Source: Bacillus sp. FJAT-29814
GTDB taxonomy: Bacteria; Bacillota; Bacilli; Bacillales; Cytobacillaceae
DNA length: 64,000 bases
Assembly (NCBI RefSeq): GCF_001510715.1
Contig: NZ_LMTJ01000010.1
Coordinates: forward strand, 119,414-183,413
Reading direction: 5' to 3'
Below, in pieces: positions 1 to 8,340 of the stretch; position 1 is the first letter of the stretch, and every line of letters starts with the position of its first letter. The position numbers and the translations under genes are program-made. Under the pieces are notes generated by a model, which worked only from the letters and a program-made list of their open reading frames with translations, ran no database searches and had not been told where the DNA came from.

Positions 1-75
1 AACACCATTTATTAATAAATTTATTAATTGGTTGAAAAACATTATTGACACTTTTACACAAAAGAATGGACTTGA

Positions 76-345
76 CTCGTAGGGAGGTCCTACGTTACCG
101 GAAGCATGAAAAAATAAATGAATTGGTCACGTAGAGAGGTTCTACGTGCCCGAAAGCATGAAAAAATAGATGAGTTGGTCACGTAGAGAGGCCCTACGTG
201 CCCGAAAGCATGAAAAAATAGATGAGTTGGTCACGTAGAGAGGCCCTACGTGCCCAATAGCATGAAAAAATAAATGAATTGGTCACGTAGAGAGGGTCTA
301 CATGTCCGAAAGCTAAAATACTGGCAAGCCGGTCACGTAATAAAT
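76..345. repeat. 52-bp palindromic tandem array A (five units)
   Basis: Units begin at 76, 128, 180, 232 and 284, exactly 52 bp apart; the last unit is 50 bp and runs into a remnant at 334. Each unit opens with the inverted repeat CACGTAG-N7-CTACGTG followed by CCC and about 25 bp of A-rich filler ending in GGT. The palindrome is the best-kept part. No reading frame is kept across units. The same core with different filler forms the array at 19698-20090. Function unknown. The rest of the stretch up to the first gene at 525 is AT-rich and holds only a promoter candidate and a cre site. Confidence 0.9.
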
Positions 346-450
346 TTTTCAATCCTTAACAGCGCTAATCATACAAACTATAAAACAATTTCTATGAATT
401 TTATGATGTTTTGTCTAATGACATCTTCTACATGGGAGATATAATTAAGA

Positions 451-505
451 TTAACTGAATATTTTTAAAAGGGCATTATAGTTATTTGCGTTGAAAACGC
501 TAACA
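451..505 (+). promoter_or_regulatory. Promoter candidate and CcpA cre site
   Basis: TGAAAACGCTAACA at 492-505 matches the CcpA consensus TGWAARCGYTWNCW at every position. It lies just upstream of the ribosome binding site at 511-516, downstream of a weak sigma-A candidate TTAACT-N17-CATTAT (451-479). A site downstream of the transcription start normally gives catabolite repression, so the M20 hydrolase is predicted to be repressed on preferred sugars. The cre call is strong; the promoter call is weak. Confidence 0.7.
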
Positions 506-524
506 AACAAAGGAGGTTTAAAAC

Positions 525-1757
525 ATGCAAAAGCAAAAGATCGAGATTAACGGGGAACGACTGAAGCAGGAGTTGGAGCGAATCGCCGACTTTGGCCGCA
601 CGGAAAACAATGGCGTCACCCGGCTATCGTTATCAGATGAGGACCGTCGGGTGCGCGATTATTTCCGCTCCTGCTGTGAGGAGTTAGGGATGACGGTCAC
701 GGTCGATGATATGGGCTGCATGTACGCCACCCTGGAAGGCACGGAGAATAAACCGCCGATTTTAATTGGTTCCCATCTGGATTCGGTAAAAAAAGGCGGC
801 CGCTTCGATGGCGTTCTCGGTGTCGTAACCGGGTTGGAAGTCGTAAGAACGCTTGTCGACCAAAACATCAAGCCGAAATATCCGATTACCGTTGTGAATT
901 TTACCAATGAAGAAGGGGCAAGGTTTGAGCCTTCAATGATGGCCTCCGGCGTCCTCTCAGGGAAATTCGATAGAGCGGCCATGCTACAAAAGAAGGATGA
1001 TTCTGGAATAACCTTCGGTGAAGCACTTAAGGCAATCGGCTACGAAGGAAGTTCAGATAACCGCATCAAGGAAGCATCAGCTTTCCTCGAACTACACATC
1101 GAGCAAGGACCGATCCTCGAATCGGAAAAGCTGACCATTGGAGTGGTTGAATGTGTGGTCGGCATGGCCTGCTTTGAAATTGAAGTCACGGGCGAATCCG
1201 ATCATGCCGGGACGACCCCAATGACAATGCGCAAGGATGCCCTATTTGCCGCAAACAATCTCATCAACGAAATCCGCAATCACCTCAGTAACCTTGATCC
1301 GGAGCTAGTTTTCACCATCGGCAGGGTCAATGTGTATCCAAGTATTCATACAGTCATTCCTAATAAATTCGTCTTTACACTTGAGGCACGCCACAAAGAC
1401 ATGGAAATCGTCAACACCTTCAAGGACTTCGTTCAAGGGTTGCAGAACTTTACCGAAAACGAAGGCTGTGAGATCAAGGTAACTAAATTGTGGGATCGTG
1501 ATACGGTCTGGTTCGAGCCGGATCTGTGCAATCTACTGGAACATTCCGCACAGACGCTGGGATATTCCCATAAACGAATGGTCAGCGGAGCCGGTCATGA
1601 CGCCCAGTTCATCGCTAACTATGTTCCAACCGCGATGCTGTTCGTTCCAAGTGTGAATGGAAAAAGCCACTGCGAGGAAGAACTCACGTCCTGGGAGGAC
1701 TGCGGAAAAGGGGTAAATGTCGTTTTGGATACGGTTCTTAGCCTGTTGGCACGGTAG
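525..1757 (+). CDS. M20 family Zn-dependent amidohydrolase (N-carbamoyl-amino acid hydrolase / allantoate amidohydrolase type)
   Basis: A 410-aa cytosolic metallohydrolase. Members hydrolyse N-carbamoyl-L-amino acids, ureidoglycine or allantoate, releasing ammonia and CO2, in purine or pyrimidine ring catabolism. Visible metal ligands and motifs: GSHLDS (H84), GGRFDG (D95), the NEEG acid pair near 129-130, HIEQGP (H191), GAGHDA (H358) and a late H382. The dimerisation/lid domain falls around residues 210-325. Length is normal for the family. Start is the ATG behind AGGAGG at 511-516. It stands alone, so substrate cannot be inferred from neighbours; the perfect cre upstream implies carbon control. 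Allantoate versus carbamoyl-amino acid specificity cannot be decided here. Confidence 0.88.
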   Translation: MQKQKIEINGERLKQELERIADFGRTENNGVTRLSLSDEDRRVRDYFRSCCEELGMTVTVDDMGCMYATLEGTENKPPILIGSHLDSVKKGGRFDGVLGVVTGLEVVRTLVDQNIKPKYPITVVNFTNEEGARFEPSMMASGVLSGKFDRAAMLQKKDDSGITFGEALKAIGYEGSSDNRIKEASAFLELHIEQGPILESEKLTIGVVECVVGMACFEIEVTGESDHAGTTPMTMRKDALFAANNLINEIRNHLSNLDPELVFTIGRVNVYPSIHTVIPNKFVFTLEARHKDMEIVNTFKDFVQGLQNFTENEGCEIKVTKLWDRDTVWFEPDLCNLLEHSAQTLGYSHKRMVSGAGHDAQFIANYVPTAMLFVPSVNGKSHCEEELTSWEDCGKGVNVVLDTVLSLLAR

Positions 1758-1759
1758 GC

Positions 1760-1862
1760 GCAAAGAAAATACGTAATATCGCAAAAAAACAGCGACGTCC
1801 GCAAATAAATCGATAAAAGAGCAAACAAACCGTCGAAACCCGCAAATAACCATCGATATTTT
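1760..1862. repeat. 20-21-bp phased repeat, five units (GCAAAnAA type)
   Basis: GCAAA starts at 1760, 1781, 1801, 1821 and 1842, spacings 21, 20, 20, 21. Units share GCAAA(N)AA followed by a CG-containing second half, for example GCAAATAAATCGATAAAAGA. The array begins three bases after the M20 stop codon and ends at the terminator. A lone similar GCAAATAA occurs at 2001. Degenerate, not coding in any long frame. Confidence 0.65.
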
Positions 1863-1868
1863 CAAACT

Positions 1869-1900
1869 CTGCCGTACTCACGGCAGGGTTTTTTCTTTTT
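1869..1900 (+). terminator. Intrinsic terminator after the M20 gene
   Basis: Perfect 7-bp stem CTGCCGT / ACGGCAG with a 4-nt loop (1869-1886), then GG and a T-rich run to 1900. Confidence 0.85.
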
Positions 1901-1941
1901 AAAAAAATAAAGCCTTTCACCAAGTTTTCACCAAACTCTAC

Positions 1942-2025
1942 TAAACGATCAGCGTGGAAAGCGTTCTTGGAAAAGGCAGTACATTTATCATTGAGATTCC
2001 GCAAATAAACTTAAATGTTAGATAA
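1942..2025 (+). pseudogene. Fossil C-terminus of a histidine kinase
   Basis: Reading from 1945, the frame gives TISVESVLGKGSTFIIEIP and a short tail before TAA at 2023. S-x-L-G-K-G-S-T-F-x-I-x-I-P is the characteristic last strand of histidine-kinase HATPase domains. A stop lies immediately upstream (1942) and no kinase precedes it, so this is a remnant. The intact KinB-like kinase starts 60 bp downstream but ends in a different sequence (E-G-T-L-V-E-I-K-L-P), so the remnant is not a simple duplication of that end. Confidence 0.6.
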
Positions 2026-2084
2026 AGGAATGTATTCCAATAAAAGATTATCTGATATATGATAGAAAATATACTAGATAATGG

Positions 2085-3722
2085 ATGTGGGGTCCGTTGA
2101 ATCTGCTGGATTATGTTGTTAACCTCTCGCTTTTTTCCTTATTTGCCAGTACACCGTTAGTACTCCGATCCTTCATTACTTTTAAGCCGATTAAACACTA
2201 TCGGATAATTGGAGGAATCTATGCGGGAATCATCACTGCCGTCCTTGTAGCGTTATCCTTCGAACGTGAAGGGTATGTGTACGATTTGCGCTACGCTGCA
2301 GTCATTCTCAGTTTTGCTTATTTAGGCCCGGTGGGCGGCCTTATTACAGCTGCTTTTTCAATGGCCGCACGACTTTTAGCGGGCGGTCACTGGTTAACAC
2401 CTGTAATCGGCTGGTTTGTCATCATTGCAGGTTTTTTGGTCGTACATTTTTTGACAACCAGGCTCAATGCTGTAAAAAAAACTGTGGCCTTATTTTTGAT
2501 TTATTTAGTTGTCTACGTCATTGATGTTCCAATCATTTTTAAGGTTTTTCCAGACAAGCCGCTGTTTCATTTACAATACATACTGTTTGTTATGTTGGCA
2601 GTTGTCCTTGGAGTTTTACTAATCGAGTCATATCTAAAGCTGTATCGATTGAATGATAGACTGCTAGAAACGTATAAAATGGTGGAAGAGAGCGAATCTA
2701 AGTATCGCCTAATTGCTGAAAATACTTCCGACCTGATTAAGGTAATGGATAAGCAACATTCCATCAGCTACTTTTCCCCTTCACACCAGCTTGTTTTGGG
2801 GTACGACCTATCCGAATTAGAGGGTGCGGATTTATGCAAGTTTATTCACCCTGACGATATCGGGACGTTCAAAAATACCATTCAGGGCATGTTCCAATCG
2901 AAAGAATCACAATCGATGGAATTTCGTTTCCTGCAAAAGGGTGGCCGCTGGATTGAATTTGAGTCCCGTTGTGTGCCTGTTGAGGGGGAAAATCACGCTG
3001 TAGAGCATATCGTCATAATTAGCCGCGATATTTCAGAACGGAAAAAATCAGAGGAAATACTTTTACAATCTGAAAAACTATCAATCGTCGGTGAACTGGC
3101 GGCGGGGATTGCCCACGAAATCCGTAATCCGTTGACAACGATTAAAGGATTTATTCAGCTTTACAAGTCAACCAATAGCAATTTTGAGTTTAGTGAATTG
3201 CTCCTGGGGGAGTTGAATCGGATTGAAACCATTACGGGCGAAATGCTCACGTTGGGCAAACCGCAGGCTGTCAAACTGGTCGGTGCTGATTTGCGGGAGT
3301 TGATTGAAAATACAATAGAGCTGTTGTCCCCGCAAGCGTTGCTGAACGGGATACAGTTTCAAATGGTTTCGGAAAAGTCTCCATTTTTTATAACATGCGA
3401 AAAAAATCAGTTGAGACAAGTGTTCTTGAATATTTTCAAAAATGCCATGGAGGCAATGCCTGAAGGTGGGGAAATCGATGTCCAGCTTCGAAATGGCGCT
3501 CCGGGAGAGTGCGTTGTGTCTGTCCGGGACCATGGCTGCGGCATCCCGGAAGAGCTGTTGCCGCGTTTGGGAGAGCCGTTTTACAGTTTAAAAGAAAAGG
3601 GAACAGGACTCGGCATCATGATTTGCCATAAAATTATCAAGCAGCACCAAGGCAGTATCACCTATCACAGTAAAGAAAACGAAGGAACCCTGGTAGAGAT
3701 TAAATTGCCATTAGCAGAATAA
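2085..3722 (+). CDS. KinB-like sensor histidine kinase (5TM-PAS-HisKA-HATPase)
   Basis: A 545-aa membrane kinase. Residues about 1-185 hold five to six hydrophobic segments of the 5TM-5TMR_LYT type found in LytS and KinB. A PAS domain spans about 205-325, then HisKA with the HEIRNPLTTIKGFIQL motif shared by Bacillus sporulation kinases, then HATPase_c with N, G1 (DHGCGIP) and G2 (GTGLGI) boxes. No response regulator is adjacent, as expected for kinases feeding the Spo0F/Spo0A phosphorelay; that role is inferred. B. subtilis KinB lacks the PAS domain and is shorter. The ATG at 2085 has a poor ribosome site; TTG at 2097 behind GTGGGG is an alternative. Confidence 0.85.
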   Translation: MWGPLNLLDYVVNLSLFSLFASTPLVLRSFITFKPIKHYRIIGGIYAGIITAVLVALSFEREGYVYDLRYAAVILSFAYLGPVGGLITAAFSMAARLLAGGHWLTPVIGWFVIIAGFLVVHFLTTRLNAVKKTVALFLIYLVVYVIDVPIIFKVFPDKPLFHLQYILFVMLAVVLGVLLIESYLKLYRLNDRLLETYKMVEESESKYRLIAENTSDLIKVMDKQHSISYFSPSHQLVLGYDLSELEGADLCKFIHPDDIGTFKNTIQGMFQSKESQSMEFRFLQKGGRWIEFESRCVPVEGENHAVEHIVIISRDISERKKSEEILLQSEKLSIVGELAAGIAHEIRNPLTTIKGFIQLYKSTNSNFEFSELLLGELNRIETITGEMLTLGKPQAVKLVGADLRELIENTIELLSPQALLNGIQFQMVSEKSPFFITCEKNQLRQVFLNIFKNAMEAMPEGGEIDVQLRNGAPGECVVSVRDHGCGIPEELLPRLGEPFYSLKEKGTGLGIMICHKIIKQHQGSITYHSKENEGTLVEIKLPLAE

Positions 3723-3726
3723 GGGG

Positions 3727-3771
3727 AAAAGCGAAGTGAATCTCTGGAGAGGAGGTTTCCTTCGCTTTTTT
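3727..3771 (+). terminator. Intrinsic terminator of the kinase gene
   Basis: Stem AAAAGCGAAG (3727-3736) / CTTCGCTTTT (3760-3769) running into T residues. Confidence 0.85.
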
Positions 3772-3780
3772 TAATAGACT

Positions 3781-3839
3781 AGACTAATCAAACGTTTGAT
3801 TGAACCTAAACGTAAACTACTTAAACGTTTGATTAGTCT
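3781..3839. promoter_or_regulatory. Doubled palindromic operator
   Basis: AATCAAACGTTTGATT (3786-3801) is a perfect 16-bp palindrome; a second, partial copy lies at 3823-3836. Together they also form a 17-bp inverted repeat, AGACTAATCAAACGTTT (3781-3797) with its complement at 3823-3839. Length and symmetry are typical of TetR-family operators. It sits about 80 bp before the TANGO2-like gene, the only gene it could control nearby; no regulator gene is adjacent. Confidence 0.6.
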
Positions 3840-3916
3840 GAGCATTATCATAGTAATTCATAGAGCTGGCGGGATAAAATATAAGAAGGTAAATTTTTCA
3901 AAAGGCTGTGATGGCG

Positions 3917-4678
3917 ATGTGTTTAATTCTGTTTGCTTATAAGGTACATCCTGATTATAAATTGATTGTGGCAGCGAACCGAGATGAGTTTTACAAAAGG
4001 CCGACGGCTCCGGCCCATTACTGGGAAGACCATCCTGATATACTTGCCGGGCGTGATCTTGAAAAAATGGGCACGTGGATGGGAATCACTCGCAATGGCC
4101 GATTTGCCGCCCTAACGAATTATCGTAATCCACAGGAGGTGGCCGACGGAAAGCGTTCCCGAGGCGAATTAGTGGCAAATGCGCTTCTATATGAAGGAAA
4201 TACGAAAGAGTATATAGGGAAGCTGATGGAAAACAAGGAGCAGTACCCGGGCTATAATCTGCTGGCGGGGGACTTAGATGAACTCTACTATTTCTCCAAT
4301 ATTGGAGGGGAGCTTCAAAAACTTGAACCGGGGATATATGGTGTCAGCAATCATTTATTAAATACTGACTGGCCAAAGGTGATTAAAGGCAAGGAACGAT
4401 TATCGAAACTCATGAATGGCAATCAGGAAGGTTTGTTAGACGAGCTATTCACGCTACTTCAAACATCTGACCCTGCTCCAGATGAACAGCTCCCGAAAAC
4501 GGGGGTTTCATTGGAGATGGAGCGAATGCTGTCACCACTATTTATCAGCAGTGAACACTACGGATACGGAACAAGAAGCTCAACTATCTTGTTAATGACC
4601 AATACCGAAACCCAATACATTGAACGTGCATTTACAAGAGACGGTACAAAGGAACAACAATTCAAAATTCAAATATAA
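3917..4678 (+). CDS. NRDE family protein (TANGO2 homologue)
   Basis: A 253-aa protein of the NRDE/TANGO2 family, named for the conserved N-R-D-E motif, here in AANRDEFYKRPT near residues 24-28. The family begins Met-Cys and is thought to have an Ntn-hydrolase-like fold with Cys2 exposed; eukaryotic TANGO2 is linked to heme and acyl-CoA handling, while bacterial function is unsettled. I chose ATG 3917 because it yields the family-typical MCLILFAY start; GTG 3908 and ATG 3911 add three or two residues. Other conserved blocks are TNYRNP, SRGELV and GYNLLAGD. The doubled palindrome upstream suggests regulated expression. Confidence 0.85.
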   Translation: MCLILFAYKVHPDYKLIVAANRDEFYKRPTAPAHYWEDHPDILAGRDLEKMGTWMGITRNGRFAALTNYRNPQEVADGKRSRGELVANALLYEGNTKEYIGKLMENKEQYPGYNLLAGDLDELYYFSNIGGELQKLEPGIYGVSNHLLNTDWPKVIKGKERLSKLMNGNQEGLLDELFTLLQTSDPAPDEQLPKTGVSLEMERMLSPLFISSEHYGYGTRSSTILLMTNTETQYIERAFTRDGTKEQQFKIQI

Positions 4679-4719
4679 CAACAGGACAAAAACCTAAATT
4701 AAGAAAAGTGTTAAAGTGA

Positions 4720-4778
4720 GAAATGGTGTCAGGCACCATGCGTGGACATTTGTCCGCCAGTGGTGGACACCGTTTTTT
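4720..4778. repeat. Dispersed element, copy 1 (GGTGTCAGGCACC type)
   Basis: Carries TGGTGTCAGGCACCA, then a GGACA-TT-TGTCC hairpin, then GGTGGACA, about 50 bp. A near-identical copy is at 27930-27981. Here it ends in a T7 tract, so it may also terminate transcription between the convergent TANGO2 and SDR genes. Confidence 0.7.
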
Positions 4779-4829
4779 TATTGATTCGTCCCGAGCTCAT
4801 TTGCGCGCACCCTAGCTGTCCCGTTTCTG

Positions 4830-5735
4830 CTACGAGGTGATAAAGCCGCCGCCGTTGACGTGGAGGTTTTGGCCGGTGACGTATCTGGAGTCGTCGCTGG
4901 CGAGGTAGACGTAGGCGGGGGCGAGTTCGAAGGGCTGGCCGGCTCGTTTCATCGGTACGTTGGTACCAAAGGTTGTGACACTCTCGGCGGAAAAGGATGC
5001 TGGAATGAGCGGAGTCCAAATGGGTCCCGGGGCTACTGCGTTGACGCGGATGCCCTGTTCAACGATTGATTGAGATAATGAACGCGTAAAGGAAACGATG
5101 GCACCTTTGGTCGCTGAGTAATCGATTAACGTTTTTTGGCCACGATAGGCGGTAATGGAGGAGGTATTTATAATCGAACTTCCCGCTTCTAAGTGGGGCA
5201 TGGCCGCCTGTGTCATAAAGAAATATGAAAAAATATTTGTCGCAAAGGTATGAATCAACTGCTGTTCTGAAATATCGGTCAACCGGTCCTGTGGGTACTG
5301 CACCGCACAATTATTGACGAGAATATCCAGTTTTCCAAATGTCTGTACCGTTTGATCAATCACCTTCTGGCAATTTTCCTTAAAGCGCAGGTCAGCAGGT
5401 ATGGCCAAGCAGCGGCTGCCGATTTCCTCCACTCTTGCCTTAGTCTCCTCGGCATCCAGTTCCTCATACAAATAGGCAATAGCGATATCTGCTCCTTCCT
5501 TGGCAAAGGCGTAGGCAACCGCGCGGCCAATCCCGCTATCGCCGCCTGTTATAATGGCAACTTTGCCCTGCAGCTTCCCACTCCCTTTATAATTTGGATT
5601 ATCCGAAATAGGCCTAGGATTCATTAAGTATTCTAATCCAGGCTGTTGATCCTGATGCTGGGGCGGAAACGATAACAGCTGTTCGTCGCATTTTGTTTCT
5701 TTGCCATAGTATGGATACATCGGATAGTCTCTCAT
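4830..5735 (-). CDS. SDR family oxidoreductase (YhdF/YdaD-like)
   Basis: A 301-aa NAD(P)-dependent short-chain dehydrogenase with the roughly 50-residue N-terminal extension typical of the YdaD/YhdF/YghA group. Motifs: cofactor loop TGGDSGIGR near residue 64, NNCA near 142, catalytic Ser in NTSSITAY and the YSATK Tyr/Lys pair near 208, and the PGPIWTPL segment. These enzymes are often annotated as glucose dehydrogenase or general stress proteins; the true substrate is not deducible. The ATG is preceded by a GGAGGAAC site (complement of 5738-5745). Convergent with the TANGO2 gene. Confidence 0.88.
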   Translation of the reverse strand: MRDYPMYPYYGKETKCDEQLLSFPPQHQDQQPGLEYLMNPRPISDNPNYKGSGKLQGKVAIITGGDSGIGRAVAYAFAKEGADIAIAYLYEELDAEETKARVEEIGSRCLAIPADLRFKENCQKVIDQTVQTFGKLDILVNNCAVQYPQDRLTDISEQQLIHTFATNIFSYFFMTQAAMPHLEAGSSIINTSSITAYRGQKTLIDYSATKGAIVSFTRSLSQSIVEQGIRVNAVAPGPIWTPLIPASFSAESVTTFGTNVPMKRAGQPFELAPAYVYLASDDSRYVTGQNLHVNGGGFITS

Positions 5736-5961
5736 GTAAGTTCCTCCTTGGGCGGTTTATCTAGAACACTATATGCCTGGGAAACTGGGAAGTTCCAGTA
5801 TATAAAATTTACTAAAGTCCATTAAGTATATTTTAATTATTCATAAAGCTACAGCAGGTTTTTTGATAAGATTTCCTTATCGTTTTTCATAAAAAGGGCG
5901 AAATTTATTTATCATTAGTAAAGGAATATACTGTAAAAGAAGGAACAAGGGGGTGCAAAAC

Positions 5962-6696
5962 ATGGAATATATTACTCTTTTTATTATTGGGATTTGTGCG
6001 ACAACGCTCGGAACACTTGCAGGAGGAGGCGGACTAATAAGTCTCCCGGCAATGCTGATTCTAGGTTTTCCGGTTCACTCCGCTATTGGTGCGAATAAAG
6101 TATCAAATACAATCAGTTCATTTTCCAGCTTCTATCATCTTTATAGAAGGAAGGAAATCTCGCTAAAGGAAGCATGGTGGATCATCCCTGTCAGCCTTGG
6201 CGGCGGGGCAAGCGGCGGTTTTATTGCTTCAAAAATATCTGCAGAAAATATGTCTATCATCGCTATTATTTTATTATTCTTTGCTTTCATCACATCGTTT
6301 CATAAGAAGGGGAATTTTACTGGGCAGGAGCCATTGAAGCCAAACAAAATCAGTGTGCCCGGTCTTTATGGCATCGGGATGTATGACGGCCTGTTTGGTC
6401 CAGGGCAGGGGACATTAATGTTGTATTTATTCGGTTTTCTGAATATCGCCTATATCAAGGCAGTTGGATTGGTCCGTCTAGCCACTTTTTCAAGCTGCTT
6501 TGGCGCCGCCATTACCTACATCGCTACCGGAAAAATCATCTGGCCGCTGACGCTGGCTTTGCTGCTCGGCTCCCTGACAGGAGCGCAAATCGGCGTCCGC
6601 ATCGCCGAAAAACTGCAGCCGAAATTTGTGAGGCCAATCCTAAGGGTCGTCACAGTCGGACTGATTTTCCAGATAGTAATAGGGAAGGTGCTGTAG
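5962..6696 (+). CDS. TauE/SafE family sulfite/anion exporter
   Basis: A 244-aa polytopic membrane protein with about eight predicted helices. The family exports sulfite, sulfoacetate or related organic anions. Seen: the glycine-rich first repeat (GTLAGGGGLISLPA), the HSAIGANKVSNT motif, and the second-half GPGQG and VGLVRLATF motifs that mark the inverted repeat architecture. ATG 5962 is 8 nt behind AAGGGGG; the in-frame GTG at 5953 would overlap that site. Single gene, no sulfur-metabolism neighbours. Confidence 0.85.
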   Translation: MEYITLFIIGICATTLGTLAGGGGLISLPAMLILGFPVHSAIGANKVSNTISSFSSFYHLYRRKEISLKEAWWIIPVSLGGGASGGFIASKISAENMSIIAIILLFFAFITSFHKKGNFTGQEPLKPNKISVPGLYGIGMYDGLFGPGQGTLMLYLFGFLNIAYIKAVGLVRLATFSSCFGAAITYIATGKIIWPLTLALLLGSLTGAQIGVRIAEKLQPKFVRPILRVVTVGLIFQIVIGKVL

Positions 6697-6708
6697 GGCT
6701 TCAATATA

Positions 6709-6740
6709 AAAAGGGAATTGGACGAGTCCAATTCCCTTTT
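6709..6740. terminator. Bidirectional terminator, tauE / ahpF
   Basis: Perfect 15-bp stem AAAAGGGAATTGGAC / GTCCAATTCCCTTTT with a 2-nt loop, A and T tracts on both sides; serves the convergent genes. Confidence 0.92.
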
Positions 6741-6745
6741 ACGAT

Positions 6746-8326
6746 TTATTGATGAACGGCTTCCTTATGCTTACTAGCTGAATCAACGTTCGACCAATCG
6801 TTTCGGATGATATAATCGAATGCACCAAGTGATGCGGTCGCACCAGATCCCATTGAGATGATAATTTGCTTATAGGCACTGTCAGTACAGTCACCTGCTG
6901 CAAATACACCTGGGACGCTGGTTGCGCCATGCTTGTCGACAACAAGTTCGCCCATGCGGGTTTTCTCGAATGTGTCATCGAGCCAATCGGTATTTGGCAC
7001 AAGGCCAATTTGAACAAACACACCTTGCAATTCAACGTGATGTTCTTTGCCAGTTCCACGATCAATATAGGTAAGACCGTTCACTTTGTCAGTACCGGTA
7101 ATTTCCTTTGTTTGCGCGTTCTTGATTACTGTTACGTTTGGAAGACTGTATAGTCGATCCTGGAGTACAGAGTCTGCCTTCAGTTCCGGAGCAAACTCAA
7201 TTACTGTTACATGTTTTACGATACCTGCAAGGTCAATGGCCGCTTCAATCCCGGAATTTCCGCCGCCAATAACAGCAACGTCTTTTCCTTCAAATAACGG
7301 ACCATCACAGTGAGGGCAGTAAGCCACGCCTTTGTTCTTGAACTCCGCTTCGCCAGGAACGTTTACATTACGCCAGCGGGCACCAGTTGACAGGATCACG
7401 GTTTTACTTTTCAGAACAGCGCCGTTCTCCAGTTCAACCTCGATGTAGTCGTTCTTTTCTATACGCTTGGCGCGCTGTAAATTCATGATATCGACGTTGT
7501 ATTCTTTTACATGCTCTTCAAGACTGGCTGCAAGCTTAGGGCCTTCGGTATATTTTGTACCGATGAAGTTCTCGATGCCAAGAGTATCCATGATCTGTCC
7601 GCCAAAGCGCTCGGCAACAATACCGGTACGAATGCCTTTACGTGCTGCATATACTGCTGCACTTGCACCCGCAGGGCCGCCGCCGACAACCAGTACATCA
7701 AACGGATCTTTACCATCAAACTCTGATGCATCAGCCGTGCTGCCCATCTTGGCAAGAATTTCTTCGAGCGACATCCGGCCGCCGCCGAAAGATTCCCCGT
7801 TAAGGAATACGGTTGGCACAGCCATGATATTCTTGCTTTCGACTTCTGCTTTATACGCCGCACCGTCAATCATGGTATGTGTAATGCCAGGATTGAGAAC
7901 ACTCATCACGTTTAGTGCCTGGACAACATCGGGGCAGTTATGACAAGTTAAGCTGACATACGTTTCAAAGTGAAACTCGCCCTTGAGGTTTTTCACTTGG
8001 TCAATGACCTTTTGATCAACCTTAGGAGCTCTGCCGCTCACCTGTAAAAGCGCCAACACTAATGAAGTAAATTCATGACCAAGCGGGACGCCGGCAAAAG
8101 TAACGCCGTTTTCCTCGCCAGGTCGGTTGACACTAAAACTTGGTGTTCTTTCCAATGTTGTTTTTTCTGCTTTAATTTTAGACGACATTGCTGTTAGCTC
8201 ATCAACGAGAGCAAGCATGTCCTCTGACACCTTGTCAGATCCTGCACTGACTTTCAGAAGCACGTCGCCTTCCATTAGCTGAAGATACTGAGCTAATTGT
8301 GCTTTTATATCTGCATCTAATACCAT
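6746..8326 (-). CDS. ahpF: Alkyl hydroperoxide reductase subunit F
   Basis: A 526-aa FAD/NADH-dependent disulfide reductase that recycles AhpC. The N-terminal thioredoxin-like tandem carries TCHNCPD near residue 131. A Rossmann FAD site ([12 protein letters not shown]) starts near 213, the redox CPHCDG is near 338, the NADH site ([12 protein letters not shown]) is near 350, and the [14 protein letters not shown] motif lies near the end. It matches B. subtilis AhpF closely but carries about 17 extra residues at the C-terminus (from DWSNVDSA). It lies 14 nt downstream of ahpC with its own AAGGAG, so they form one operon. Confidence 0.97.
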   Translation of the reverse strand: MVLDADIKAQLAQYLQLMEGDVLLKVSAGSDKVSEDMLALVDELTAMSSKIKAEKTTLERTPSFSVNRPGEENGVTFAGVPLGHEFTSLVLALLQVSGRAPKVDQKVIDQVKNLKGEFHFETYVSLTCHNCPDVVQALNVMSVLNPGITHTMIDGAAYKAEVESKNIMAVPTVFLNGESFGGGRMSLEEILAKMGSTADASEFDGKDPFDVLVVGGGPAGASAAVYAARKGIRTGIVAERFGGQIMDTLGIENFIGTKYTEGPKLAASLEEHVKEYNVDIMNLQRAKRIEKNDYIEVELENGAVLKSKTVILSTGARWRNVNVPGEAEFKNKGVAYCPHCDGPLFEGKDVAVIGGGNSGIEAAIDLAGIVKHVTVIEFAPELKADSVLQDRLYSLPNVTVIKNAQTKEITGTDKVNGLTYIDRGTGKEHHVELQGVFVQIGLVPNTDWLDDTFEKTRMGELVVDKHGATSVPGVFAAGDCTDSAYKQIIISMGSGATASLGAFDYIIRNDWSNVDSASKHKEAVHQ

Positions 8327-8340
8327 TTTTATCCTGCTCC

